Source of the DNA: Staphylococcus sp. MI 10-1553
Lineage (GTDB): Bacteria; Bacillota; Bacilli; Staphylococcales; Staphylococcaceae
Assembly: GCF_010365305.1 (NCBI RefSeq)
Contig: NZ_CP048279.1
Location: 496,001-560,000, forward strand
Length of the DNA stretch: 64,000 nucleotides
Direction: 5' to 3'
Position 1 is the stretch's first letter, and each line of letters starts with the position of its first letter. This document shows positions 9,106-18,631 of the stretch, piece by piece. Made by a program: the position numbers and the translations under genes. Below the pieces are notes generated by a model that saw nothing but the letters and a program-made list of their open reading frames with translations, had not been told where the DNA came from and ran no database searches.

Positions 9106-10081
9106 GCGTTTCGTGGGCTCAATCGTAAAAATGATCATCGTCCTATGGGTGCTGTCGACCCTTACATTCATTTTAATGAAAAGTACACCGGGTGACCCAG
9201 TCAATCAAATTTTGCATGTCGGGGAATCCAATATTTCACAATCGACTATAGAGGCAACACGTGCACAATATGGTTTAGATGATGCGTGGTTTGTTCAATA
9301 TTTTCGTTGGATAAGACAAATTGTACAGTTCGATTTTGGGACAAGTTATCAAACAGGGCGTCCTGTCCTTCAAGAAATTGTCTTTTATGCACCGCCAACT
9401 ATCACGATTGCGATTTTCACAATAATCGTGGTGATGGTGACTGCGCTCCCTTTAGGGGTTGTCGCAGCACGTCATCCGAACGGTAAACTTGATCGGACAA
9501 TACGCGCCGTAACATCGGTGACAGTGAGTATTCCGTCGTTCTTTTTAGGGATGATTTTACTACACATTTTTGCGTTACATTTTAAAATTTTACCCGTGTC
9601 AGGTTACGGTTCGCCTGCACAATGGGTGTTACCGGTCATTGCGATGAGCATCGGAATGAGTGCGTATTACGTGCGTTTAATGCGTGCAAATGTGATGGAT
9701 CTATATCGTAGTCGTGAAGTGGCAGCATCACGTTTAAGAGGTTTATCGGAGCGCTATATTTTTGTGACTGACATTTTAAAACCTGCACTCGTCCCTGTTG
9801 TAACCATTTTAGGACTTTCTATTGGGAGCTTAATCGGTGGTACAGTCGTCATTGAAAATGTATTTGGTATTCCTGGGATTGGGCAGTTTTTAGTCGACAG
9901 TATTCGTGCGAGAGATTATCCAGTCATTCAAGGGATTGTGCTCATGTTAGGCATTATCGTTGTGCTGTCTAATTTGGTGAGTGATGCGATTGTTCTCTTT
10001 TTAGATCCGAAACAGCGCTACTTGAAGTCCGGCGATGGTGATGTACACACGCAAACGTCAACATACGAGGTGTCGCAATGA
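9095..10081 (+). CDS. nikB: Nickel ABC transporter permease NikB
   Basis: A 328-residue DppB/NikB-type inner-membrane permease with six predicted helices. The first helix (MIIVLWVLSTLTFILMKSTP) is followed by PGDPV, as in this family, and the EAA-type cytoplasmic loop that contacts the ATPases is visible in VAASRLRGLSERYIF. I place the start at ATG 9095 (MQIKRFVGS), which overlaps the end of nikA by 11 bases; this implies coupled translation. The longer frame from 9074 runs inside nikA. Confidence 0.85.
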   Translation: MQIKRFVGSIVKMIIVLWVLSTLTFILMKSTPGDPVNQILHVGESNISQSTIEATRAQYGLDDAWFVQYFRWIRQIVQFDFGTSYQTGRPVLQEIVFYAPPTITIAIFTIIVVMVTALPLGVVAARHPNGKLDRTIRAVTSVTVSIPSFFLGMILLHIFALHFKILPVSGYGSPAQWVLPVIAMSIGMSAYYVRLMRANVMDLYRSREVAASRLRGLSERYIFVTDILKPALVPVVTILGLSIGSLIGGTVVIENVFGIPGIGQFLVDSIRARDYPVIQGIVLMLGIIVVLSNLVSDAIVLFLDPKQRYLKSGDGDVHTQTSTYEVSQ

Positions 10082-10902
10082 TGAAGCAGTTACGACAATT
10101 ACCAAAAATGGTATGGGTATGCGCGCTGTACGTCGTGTTACTCCTCATTGCACAATTTTTTGTTTCAACACAATCTGCATTAGAAGTGAAGTTGAGTGAT
10201 CAGTTTTTACCAATGAGTTCGATGCATTGGTTAGGAACAGATGACTATGGGCGTGACTTGTTCGCACGCCTTATTATCGGTGCACGCTATACGCTGCTCG
10301 TGAGTTTAGTGACAATTGTAATGACGGTCGTTATCGGTGTGCCTATCGGTATGATTGCGGGATTTTTCAAAGGGAAAGTCGAAAAAATCATCATGCGCAT
10401 CGTCGATATCGGTCTCAGTATTCCAGAATTTGTGCTTATTATTGCAATGGCGAGTTTGTTGAAGCCGAGTATTTGGAATATCGTTTGGGCGATGGTGTGG
10501 TTACGTTGGATGACGTATACAAGATTAACCCGTACGATTGTGGCGAGTATTCGTGATATGGACTATATCCGTATGGCAAAATTGTACCGAGTTCCGACGT
10601 TTCGCATTATGTTACGTCATTTTGTTCCACATGTTTTACCTTCTATTTTAGTCGTAGCGACAGTAGATTTCGGGAAAAACATTCTCTACATTTCATCGTT
10701 ATCATTTTTAGGATTAGGGGCACAACCCCCATCACCGGAATGGGGCGCGATGTTAAATGCAGGTCGGGATTTCATGACATCCAATCCGATACTGCTGTTT
10801 GCGCCAGCTGTGATGATTGCTGTGACGATTTTAATCTTCCAATTGACTGGCGATGCGTTACGCGATCATTTTACACAAGAGGAGCATCGTGGACATGAAT
10901 AA
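10078..10902 (+). CDS. nikC: Nickel ABC transporter permease NikC
   Basis: A 274-residue DppC/NikC-type permease, partner of NikB. It carries the family markers HWLGTDDYGRDLFARL near residue 45, the EAA-type loop YIRMAKLYRVPTF, and LSFLGLGAQPPSPEWGAML near the C-terminus. Its ATG overlaps the nikB stop (ATGA), with GAGGTG six bases upstream, so the two permeases are translationally coupled. Confidence 0.87.
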   Translation: MMKQLRQLPKMVWVCALYVVLLLIAQFFVSTQSALEVKLSDQFLPMSSMHWLGTDDYGRDLFARLIIGARYTLLVSLVTIVMTVVIGVPIGMIAGFFKGKVEKIIMRIVDIGLSIPEFVLIIAMASLLKPSIWNIVWAMVWLRWMTYTRLTRTIVASIRDMDYIRMAKLYRVPTFRIMLRHFVPHVLPSILVVATVDFGKNILYISSLSFLGLGAQPPSPEWGAMLNAGRDFMTSNPILLFAPAVMIAVTILIFQLTGDALRDHFTQEEHRGHE

Positions 10903-11662
10903 GTTATTAGACATAAACAACTTAACTGTACGACAAGGTGAACGGCATGTCATTGAAAGTCTCGATATGACCCTTTATGCTTCAAAAGTGAACGTCCTCA
11001 TCGGTGAAAGTGGTGCGGGGAAAAGTATGTTGATTAAAGCGTTGCTCGGTGCTTTACCAGAACCTTTTGAAATGACGTACGATGAATGGCATTATCACGG
11101 AAAAAGTGTCACATCATTGAAACCATATCTAGGCAAACAAGTCGGGTACATTTCACAAGATTATACGCACAGTTTTAATGACCATACACCGATTGGAAAG
11201 CAGCTCATTCGGATTTATCGTCAGCATTACAAAGTATCACGTCAAGAAGCGTCGCACCAAGTTCAAAAAGCACTTCAATGGGTGGGATTAGAGCATCTCG
11301 ATATGCGTAAACGTTATCGCTTCATGCTGTCAGGAGGGCAACTGGAACGCGTCCTCATTGCGAGTGTTATGATGTTAGAACCGACACTCATTATCGCAGA
11401 CGAACCTACTGCTGCATTAGATGCTGTTACAGGTCACCAAATCATGACATTGTTGCACCACCTTGCTGAAGCACACGACGTCACGTTATTCGTCGTGACG
11501 CATAACTTAACCCATGTGAAACGATTTAGTGATTATCTTTATGTGTTGCAACACGGGCGTATCGTGGATCATGGTGATGATGTCTATTTCAAATCTGCAG
11601 ACATCCATCCGTACAGTGCGCATTTATTCGAACATCGAAGTCAGTTAAAGCAAGGTGAGTGA
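10895..11662 (+). CDS. nikD: Nickel ABC transporter ATPase NikD
   Basis: A 255-residue ABC ATPase. Walker A is GESGAGKS, the signature LSGGQLERV, Walker B LIIADEPTAALD, and the switch His is in VVTHNLTHV. It powers nickel uptake with NikE through the NikBC pore. Start ATG 10895 (MNKLLDINN) follows GAGGAGCATCGTGG and overlaps the end of nikC by 8 bases. The frame extended to 10853 lies inside nikC. Confidence 0.85.
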   Translation: MNKLLDINNLTVRQGERHVIESLDMTLYASKVNVLIGESGAGKSMLIKALLGALPEPFEMTYDEWHYHGKSVTSLKPYLGKQVGYISQDYTHSFNDHTPIGKQLIRIYRQHYKVSRQEASHQVQKALQWVGLEHLDMRKRYRFMLSGGQLERVLIASVMMLEPTLIIADEPTAALDAVTGHQIMTLLHHLAEAHDVTLFVVTHNLTHVKRFSDYLYVLQHGRIVDHGDDVYFKSADIHPYSAHLFEHRSQLKQGE

Positions 11663-11663
11663 G

Positions 11664-12353
11664 ATGATTAAATTAGAACATATAACCGTGCAATATAAAA
11701 AGGTCACCGCTTTAGATGATGTGTCATTAGAAGTCGGACCGCATGAAATAGTTGGAATCGTCGGTGAAAGTGGGTCTGGAAAATCAACATTAGCGCATGT
11801 GATGTTAGGTGAATTGCGAGCCCAACAAGGTCAGGTCGCATCAACATTTCAGCGTGTACTGCCGATTTTACAACATGCCATTTACGCATTTAATCCTAAG
11901 ATGACAATAGCGCGTGCATTAAATGAAGCATTGGCTTTTGATGCATCACAGCGTAAAGCACATCAACACTATCGTGATGAATTGATTGCGTCGATGGGAT
12001 TGTCTCATGAGTTGATGAAGCGGTATCCGAATGCATTGAGTGGGGGACAATTGCAACGTTTCAATGTCATTCGTACATTAATGTTGCAACCAGATTTGTT
12101 GATTTGTGATGAGATTACAGCAAATTTAGATGTCATTGCAGAAGATCGAATGGCCCAGCAATTAAAACGACATGTCGAACGGACACATTGTGCTATGGTC
12201 GTCATTTCTCATGACTTGGCGTTTTTACAAAAATGGGTCTCACGGATTGTAGTAATGCATCAAGGGCGTGTCGTCGATGCTTTTCCAATAGATGAATTAT
12301 TTAATGAAGCACGCGATGATTATACGAAAGCGTTGTTGTCGATTTATGAGTGA
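11664..12353 (+). CDS. nikE: Nickel ABC transporter ATPase NikE
   Basis: A 229-residue ABC ATPase, the second of the pair. Walker A GESGSGKST, signature LSGGQLQRF, Walker B LLICDEITANLD and VISHDLAFL are present. It is short for an OppF-type ATPase because the C-terminal oligopeptide-binding extension is absent, as expected for NikE. ATG 11664 follows AAGGTGAGTGAG directly after nikD. A terminator at 12457 ends the operon. Confidence 0.85.
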   Translation: MIKLEHITVQYKKVTALDDVSLEVGPHEIVGIVGESGSGKSTLAHVMLGELRAQQGQVASTFQRVLPILQHAIYAFNPKMTIARALNEALAFDASQRKAHQHYRDELIASMGLSHELMKRYPNALSGGQLQRFNVIRTLMLQPDLLICDEITANLDVIAEDRMAQQLKRHVERTHCAMVVISHDLAFLQKWVSRIVVMHQGRVVDAFPIDELFNEARDDYTKALLSIYE

Positions 12354-12456
12354 TCGGCATGAGTTAGGACCATTGATCTGATTGTGGCAACACTGTAATC
12401 GCAGTTTGATGTTGGAAAGAGAGATAGCGATACATGAATGCCATTATATATGAAAG

Positions 12457-12491
12457 AAGCTGAGACACAATTACGTATTCTCAGCTTTTTT
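12457..12491 (+). terminator. Terminator of the nik operon
   Basis: AAGCTGAGA pairs with TCTCAGCTT and is followed by TTTTCT. It sits between the convergent nik operon and the surface-polymer gene and could act in both directions. Confidence 0.8.
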
Positions 12492-12494
12492 CTA

Positions 12495-14669
12495 TTAATC
12501 TAAACTTTTCTGAATTTCATTATATATCATGTCGCCAATATACTGTGATGCACGTCCATTTTCGTTTGAACAAAAACGTTGGTGAAATGCTTCAATCTTG
12601 TCTTGGTACGTTTCACGAATTTGATCAATATTTTTTAAACCTTCAATTAATGCGTCTGGATTTGTGTAAATAGGGCCTGGCAAATCAGTATGGTAATTGA
12701 TGTAAAAGCCACGTAATTCTGACGCATATTTTTCAATATCATAAGGAAAGAACAGTTGTGGACGCTTCAAAATACCATAATCAAACATCACTGAGGAGTA
12801 ATCCGTGATTAAACAGTCACTAATTAAGTACAACTTCGAAATGTCATTATAATTCGACACATCAATCGCAAAATCTTCATAGCCTTTAAGTGACAATTGA
12901 TTCGAAATAAAGTAATGCATTCTTAATAAGATAACGTGCGTATCTCCAAACTGCTCATAAAATTGTTGTAGGTCAAAAGGCAAATCGAATGTGTAATGAC
13001 CTGCTTCTTTATATTCATCATCACGCCAAGTCGGTGCATACAACACGACTTTTTTATCTTTAGGAATATGCAATTCATCCTTGACTTGTTGTTGCAAAAT
13101 AACATCGTGTTCATGATTCACTAAAATATCATTACGTGGATAACCAACTTCTAAAATTTTGTCTTTATCCATCCAGAATGCAGATTGAAAAATTTCAGTA
13201 GAATATGAGTTTGGTGAAATCAAGTAATCCCAACGTCGAGTAGCAGCATAGAAATTCCTCTTATACAGTTCTGTTGTAGTTCCAGGAAGACGTACCTGTT
13301 TCATATCATTTGCAAGTCGCTTCAAAGGCGTACCATGCCACGTTTGAATATATGTTTGATTTGACTTTTTTTCTAAATATAACGGAAGTCTTGAGTTAGA
13401 AACCCATACCCGCGCTTTTTTGAAAATTTTATAATAATCTGAGCTTCCTTTTTGAATTTTTTGGATATCACTCGGGAGCGTTGTGTCGTTAATATCCTTG
13501 AAAATCCAGTAATAGTTGAGCTGAGGATACGTTTTCTTCATGTACTCATAAACATATTTCGGACTATCACTATAATGTTTGCCACCAAAAGACTCAAATA
13601 CAATCGTGTTATTTAGGACGCTTTTAGGTGAGTTGAATAATCGATATTGTGCAAGATGATATTGTGGACGTCGTAATAGAATAATCTTCATAAGACGAAT
13701 GAAATATCGGAAACGATTCATTTTCCATGCCAACTTGTACCATTTTCGATTGAGTAAGCGCATTTCAATTTTGAAAAGCACGGCTTTCTCTTTTTTTAAT
13801 ACTGGACGAAGTGTACGAGACAAATCGCTTAACGTATGCTGAATTTGACGATAACGTTGTTGAATATCTTTATGATTAGGGTCCATATCTTTGCGAATGG
13901 TTGTAAGCATATGATTGAGCAAAAACTGTTGAATGTTGCCATTAAAACTTTTTTTTAACGCAACTTTAAACGCACGAACATATTCTGGAAAATAGTCTGC
14001 GAATGAATGATTGGAAAAGGGCTGTTTTAAAAAAGGGTCGAACACTTCACCACGATGGTAAAAAGGTAGGCCCTGCATGAAAGTGTAAGTTGAAATATGT
14101 TTTAAGTAATCAATTAAAAATGACCAATCGGCATAATGGCTTAAAGTTGTGTTAAATGTTATATTAAACTTTTTTACAGTGTCTGTGCGAAATACGAAAT
14201 TAGAAGCTGAATGTTGCTTTAAAATAAAGGCTTCATTACCTTGTACATCACCTTGTGCGATTACAAGATTGGAATCAACGTTTTGAACTGGAAGGTCTAA
14301 CGTAAAATTATCAATTTTTGAAAACAACACATCAGACTGGCTCACGTAATTCATGTAGGTTTCTATCGTATAAGGCATTAAAGTGTCATCAGCATCTAAG
14401 AACATGAAATAAGGTGTGTATACTTTAGATATACCGACATTTCTAGCATAAGCATGCCCTTGATTTTGATTGAGTTTGATATATTCTAACTCTTTGTTAT
14501 ACTTTCCTAATGCGCTTTGTAATTTCGCGTCGGTTTGATCTGTTGAACCGTCATTAATGATGATGAGATTAAAGTCTTGGTATGTTTGTTTCTCAAGTGA
14601 TTTGATTGTCTTTTCAATGTATGATTCAGCATTAAATATCGGGACAATAACAGTTAGTAAATTATTCAT
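12495..14669 (-). CDS. Bifunctional GT2 glycosyltransferase / CDP-glycerol glycerophosphotransferase
   Basis: A 724-residue two-domain protein. Residues 1-220 are a GT-A family 2 glycosyltransferase (TVIVPIFNAESYIEKTI, NDGSTDQTDA, FLDADDTL with the DXD-type motif). Residues 360-720 are a TagF/TarL-like CDP-alcohol phosphotransferase (TWHGTPLKRL, YPRNDIL, YAPTWRDDE, TDYSSVMFDY). Enzymes of this layout assemble teichoic acid or related glycerol/ribitol-phosphate polymers at the cytoplasmic face. ATG 14669 (MNNLLTV) follows GAGGGAGTTT. It is divergent from the epimerase gene, forming a surface-polymer locus with it and the gene at 16055. The acceptor and polyol cannot be told from sequence. Confidence 0.85.
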   Translation of the reverse strand: MNNLLTVIVPIFNAESYIEKTIKSLEKQTYQDFNLIIINDGSTDQTDAKLQSALGKYNKELEYIKLNQNQGHAYARNVGISKVYTPYFMFLDADDTLMPYTIETYMNYVSQSDVLFSKIDNFTLDLPVQNVDSNLVIAQGDVQGNEAFILKQHSASNFVFRTDTVKKFNITFNTTLSHYADWSFLIDYLKHISTYTFMQGLPFYHRGEVFDPFLKQPFSNHSFADYFPEYVRAFKVALKKSFNGNIQQFLLNHMLTTIRKDMDPNHKDIQQRYRQIQHTLSDLSRTLRPVLKKEKAVLFKIEMRLLNRKWYKLAWKMNRFRYFIRLMKIILLRRPQYHLAQYRLFNSPKSVLNNTIVFESFGGKHYSDSPKYVYEYMKKTYPQLNYYWIFKDINDTTLPSDIQKIQKGSSDYYKIFKKARVWVSNSRLPLYLEKKSNQTYIQTWHGTPLKRLANDMKQVRLPGTTTELYKRNFYAATRRWDYLISPNSYSTEIFQSAFWMDKDKILEVGYPRNDILVNHEHDVILQQQVKDELHIPKDKKVVLYAPTWRDDEYKEAGHYTFDLPFDLQQFYEQFGDTHVILLRMHYFISNQLSLKGYEDFAIDVSNYNDISKLYLISDCLITDYSSVMFDYGILKRPQLFFPYDIEKYASELRGFYINYHTDLPGPIYTNPDALIEGLKNIDQIRETYQDKIEAFHQRFCSNENGRASQYIGDMIYNEIQKSLD

Positions 14670-14863
14670 AAACTCCCTCATTCTTTCATATATGTCGTAT
14701 ATTGCTAAAGCTTGCAGTTACAGCTTCTAACAAAGATATAATGATTTACAATTATCAACAACTATTTTACAATAGATTAATAAAAAATAAAATGGTATAG
14801 TCAAGGGTGCATTATAATAAAAGTATCAAACGATTTTACATATTATTAAGGAGGAAATGAAAA

Positions 14864-15799
14864 ATGAAAGTATTGATTACGGGTGGTGCTGGATTTATCG
14901 GTTCACATGTTGCAGAACACTTTATCAAACAGCAACACGATGTATACGTAGTTGACAATTTGAGTAGTGGTTATAGAGCAAACATTCCGTTTATTGATGA
15001 TGACCATTTCTTCCACACCGATATTAGAAATTACGATGAAATTGAAAGCATTATTCAAACACATCAATTTGATATCATTATACATTTAGCAGCGGTAGTT
15101 AGCGTCGTGGATACTGTAGAAAATCCTGAAGAATCAAATGATGTCAACATTTCAGCGCTTGTCCACTTACTTGAATTATGTCGAAAACACCTCAGCCACC
15201 TTAAAAAATTTATATTTGCTTCATCAGCAGCAGTTTATGGTAACGAGACGACTTTGCCTAAAAGTATTAATAGTCACATTCAACCCGAGTCACCTTATGC
15301 AATTCAAAAGTATAGTAGTGAACAGTATGTGAAACTGTATCATACGTTATATCACTTGCCAACAACATCCCTGCGTTTTTTTAATGTGTATGGACCGAAA
15401 CAAGATCCACAATCACAGTATTCAGGTGTGTTGTCTATCATGAAAAACTGTTTTGATCATGACAAAACGTTTACTTTCTTTGGAGATGGAGAACAAACAA
15501 GGGATTTTGTATATGTTAAAGATATAGTGCAAGCCGTTCAAGTCGTTTTAAAACAGCAAGCTTCTGATGGACAAGTATACAACGTCGGAACATCTCAGCC
15601 AACATCATTATTAGCCATATATAAAACTTTTGTTAGTTTATATCAAAAGGAGATACCGGTTGCATTTGCTGACCCTAGAGATGGAGATGTTAAACATTCG
15701 TATGCTGATATTGAACCATTGAAGCAATTAGGGTTCTTAAACCGTTACACCCTACAAGAAGGTCTTGATGAATACTTAAAGTTTGAAATGAATCATTAG
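14864..15799 (+). CDS. NAD-dependent nucleotide-sugar epimerase (extended SDR)
   Basis: A 311-residue extended short-chain dehydrogenase. The NAD-binding GGAGFIGSHVAEHF is at residues 7-20, ASSAAVYG contains the catalytic Ser region, and YAIQKYSSEQY supplies the YxxxK pair. RFFNVYGPKQDP and GDGEQTRDFVYVKDIV are typical of UDP-glucose/UDP-GlcNAc 4-epimerases (GalE, WbpP/Gne types). GGAGG precedes the ATG. Its place between two polymer transferase genes suggests it supplies a modified UDP-sugar for wall decoration; the exact sugar is not resolved. Confidence 0.8.
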   Translation: MKVLITGGAGFIGSHVAEHFIKQQHDVYVVDNLSSGYRANIPFIDDDHFFHTDIRNYDEIESIIQTHQFDIIIHLAAVVSVVDTVENPEESNDVNISALVHLLELCRKHLSHLKKFIFASSAAVYGNETTLPKSINSHIQPESPYAIQKYSSEQYVKLYHTLYHLPTTSLRFFNVYGPKQDPQSQYSGVLSIMKNCFDHDKTFTFFGDGEQTRDFVYVKDIVQAVQVVLKQQASDGQVYNVGTSQPTSLLAIYKTFVSLYQKEIPVAFADPRDGDVKHSYADIEPLKQLGFLNRYTLQEGLDEYLKFEMNH

Positions 15800-15865
15800 T
15801 CATAACTATTAAAACTTTATTAAGTATTTGTAAATCAGGTAATGTAAGGCTATAAAGTCGTGCTT

Positions 15866-15902
15866 AATCAGTCCTAACTACAAGGTTGTGACTGATTTTT
15901 TC
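15866..15902 (+). terminator. Rho-independent terminator
   Basis: AATCAGTC pairs with GACTGATT, with a second short inner pairing (TAAC/GGTT), followed by TTTTTCT. It ends the epimerase transcript. Confidence 0.75.
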
Positions 15903-16054
15903 TGATATGGAGAGTATAAGTGGCAAAAAATTTTCATCACAATCGGAAGTCGAGAAAATGGCTGATACGTGAGACAAGCTGATTTGATAGGATGATGTTA
16001 AAGAAATAATCATTCAGAAATATTAACATTTTTAATAAAAGGAGAACATAGACG

Positions 16055-18574
16055 ATGAATAAGCGTTTCAAGAAAGTGCTATCTAATCAATTATCTAGGA
16101 AATATAAATTTGCAACTTCACCCATTTTAAATCTGATCAAGTCAAAGTATCAAAGAAAAGTGAGTAAATATGCGCAATTGTATCAAAAAAACTCTGTCAA
16201 ACCTCATCAAATTATCTATCAAGTTAGAGATGGTAAAAGCATCACAGACAGCCCTTACGCCATTTTTCTAAAATTAAATTCAGATAAGCAATTTATTAAA
16301 TATCAACATATATGGGTCGTCGACCACCCTAATAAATTGCGTTATTATAAGAAGCAGTTCAAAAAATTTAATAATGTTTCATTTGTGATTAAGGAGTCTG
16401 ATGAATATCTTCAAGCATTAACAGAAAGTAAGTTTATTATTAATAATGCGACTTTTCCTGCTTATTTCACAAAAAAGCCTGAACAAGTGTATATTAATAC
16501 ATGGCATGGGACGCCTTTAAAACATATGGGATTAGATGTAGCAGACAATTTAAGAGGTACGCAAAATACGATAAAAAACTTTTTAGCTTCAGACTACATT
16601 ATTAGTCCAAATGCGCACACGACACGAATTTTTGAACGAGCATTTAAATTAAATGGTTTATATAACGGTGAAATTTTAGAAATGGGTTATCCACGTATAG
16701 ATTTGACGCTTAATACGTCTACAAAAGAAGCGAGAAAATATTTAGCTGAAAATCTCAATGTAAAGGGAAAACCTATTTTACTATACTGTCCCACATGGCG
16801 AGGGAAAAACGTTAATGATCCAGAAGACAGTTTGTTAAATGTTTTTGAAGAAATTCAATTACTAAACCAAAAGCTACCTTATCAAGTTTTAGTTAAAGTG
16901 CATCCTTTTGTGTACAGTAAGGCTAAAGAGATGCCAGAACTTAAACCGTATTTGGTGCCTGACTTTTTAGATACGAATCAATTGATGCCAGCAGTTGATT
17001 TAATGATTACCGACTACTCAAGTATATTTTTTGATTTTCTTGTTACGGATAAACCAATCGTGTTTTACGTTCCAGATTTAAAAATGTATCAAAGTGAACG
17101 TGGCGTTTATATAGAGCCGTCAGACTTACCTGGTCCAGTCACAGATACAATTCAAGAAGTCATTGAAATGATTCAGGACGAAACATACCGTCATGCTAGT
17201 GTTCGAGATAAATATTTGAAATTTAAGCATCAATTTGTAGGCTACGAAGACGGACGAGTCACAGAGCGTTTTATTGAGAAGGTGTTTTTAAACCCACAAA
17301 ACCAGTCGCTAAAAACGATGCAGAACAATAAAAAGAAGAAATTATTACTTTATCCTGGTGGAATGAAGAATAATGGTATTACAACGTCTGTAATGAACTT
17401 GTTATCGAACATTGATTATCAAAAATATGATGTAACCATTTTTCTTAATAATACAAACAACAAGGAACAGTTAAACAATCTACAAAGTATTGATGATCGC
17501 GTACGTATTATTTTAAGAAAAGGCCCAATGATTTCTACTTTAAAGGAAAAATATCAAAATGAATTTGTTCGACAAAGAGGGATTTACAAGCCTTTTGAAA
17601 AGCGTTTATACCCGAAAGCACTTTTTGAACGCGAATTCAGAAAGATATTTGGAAACTCTGAATTTGATTATGCAATTGATTACAGTGGCTATGCGATGTT
17701 CTGGTCAAATCTTATATTAGCGAGTGGAGCTAAAAAGAAATACATCTTGTTGCATAGTGATATTAAGTCTGATATGGAGAGAACAGTAAAAGGGAAGCGT
17801 CCACACTATCAAAACTTGAAAGGTGTTATTTCTCTTTATCCCTATTTTGATAAATTAGTGAGTGTTTCAGAAGCAACGAAAAAACTTAATCAGTCCAACT
17901 TTGGTGGTCTCAAGTTGAAAAATCGCCATATTGCTTCAAGAAATACAATAAATATTGAAAAGATCAATCAGCTTGTGGATGATGATAGTGATTTATTTGA
18001 AAAAAATGGGAAACCTGTATTAGCAACATTAACAGAGGGAGGCATGGAAGCGATTGAATTTTCTCAAGATGACTTCAAAATTGTATCGGTAGGTCGTTTA
18101 TCGCCAGAAAAAGGTTTTGATATACTCATTAAAGCTGTTGCTGAGTTGAGTCCGAAGTATCCACAGTTGAAGTTATACATTTTAGGAGATGGACCATTGA
18201 AGGGGACGTTGAAAAATCTTGTCGAGCAACTCGGTTTACAAAATCATGTTTACTTCTTGGGTCAACGTCGTAATCCATTTTATATTGTGAAACGCGCAGA
18301 TGTATTTGCACTCACTTCTCATTACGAAGGGCAATCTATGGTAATTTTAGAAGCGTTGACTGTAGGGACCAATGTACTCGCTTCAGACATTATCGCTAAC
18401 CGTTATGTGCTTGAAGGTGAGAAGTACGGTATGTTAGTAGAAAAGAATGAAGCTGATATTGCTAAAGGTTTAGAGCAATTTATTAATGGTACGAACAAAA
18501 ATTATGCGAAGTTTGATGCCGTTGCATACAATGAAGAAACAATCCAAGAGTTTTATTTGTTATTAGAGCAATAA
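16055..18574 (+). CDS. CDP-glycerol glycerophosphotransferase fused to GT4 glycosyltransferase
   Basis: An 839-residue fusion. Residues about 60-420 form a TagF/TarL-like polyol-phosphate polymerase (NTWHGTPLKHMGLD, MGYPRIDL, CPTWRGKN, VHPF, TDYSSIFFDF, SDLPGPV). Residues about 430-839 form a GT-B family 4 glycosyltransferase (YPGGMKNNGITTS; VGRLSPEKGFDILI; FALTSHYEGQSMVILEAL with the EX7E pair). The order suggests that one polypeptide both extends and glycosylates a teichoic-acid-type chain. GGAGAAC precedes the ATG. Compared with the gene at 12495, the sugar transferase is at the opposite end and of a different fold. Substrates are inferred only from the family. Confidence 0.83.
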   Translation: MNKRFKKVLSNQLSRKYKFATSPILNLIKSKYQRKVSKYAQLYQKNSVKPHQIIYQVRDGKSITDSPYAIFLKLNSDKQFIKYQHIWVVDHPNKLRYYKKQFKKFNNVSFVIKESDEYLQALTESKFIINNATFPAYFTKKPEQVYINTWHGTPLKHMGLDVADNLRGTQNTIKNFLASDYIISPNAHTTRIFERAFKLNGLYNGEILEMGYPRIDLTLNTSTKEARKYLAENLNVKGKPILLYCPTWRGKNVNDPEDSLLNVFEEIQLLNQKLPYQVLVKVHPFVYSKAKEMPELKPYLVPDFLDTNQLMPAVDLMITDYSSIFFDFLVTDKPIVFYVPDLKMYQSERGVYIEPSDLPGPVTDTIQEVIEMIQDETYRHASVRDKYLKFKHQFVGYEDGRVTERFIEKVFLNPQNQSLKTMQNNKKKKLLLYPGGMKNNGITTSVMNLLSNIDYQKYDVTIFLNNTNNKEQLNNLQSIDDRVRIILRKGPMISTLKEKYQNEFVRQRGIYKPFEKRLYPKALFEREFRKIFGNSEFDYAIDYSGYAMFWSNLILASGAKKKYILLHSDIKSDMERTVKGKRPHYQNLKGVISLYPYFDKLVSVSEATKKLNQSNFGGLKLKNRHIASRNTINIEKINQLVDDDSDLFEKNGKPVLATLTEGGMEAIEFSQDDFKIVSVGRLSPEKGFDILIKAVAELSPKYPQLKLYILGDGPLKGTLKNLVEQLGLQNHVYFLGQRRNPFYIVKRADVFALTSHYEGQSMVILEALTVGTNVLASDIIANRYVLEGEKYGMLVEKNEADIAKGLEQFINGTNKNYAKFDAVAYNEETIQEFYLLLEQ

Positions 18575-18581
18575 ATGCATT

Positions 18582-18621
18582 AAAAAAGAGGGTGAGCTCA
18601 TACTGAGTGCCCTCTTTTTTT
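18582..18621. terminator. Bidirectional terminator
   Basis: AAAAAAGAGGG pairs with CCCTCTTTTTTT around a 17-base loop between two convergent genes; T tracts on both strands make it usable in both directions. Confidence 0.85.
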
Positions 18622-18631
18622 CATCTTAACA

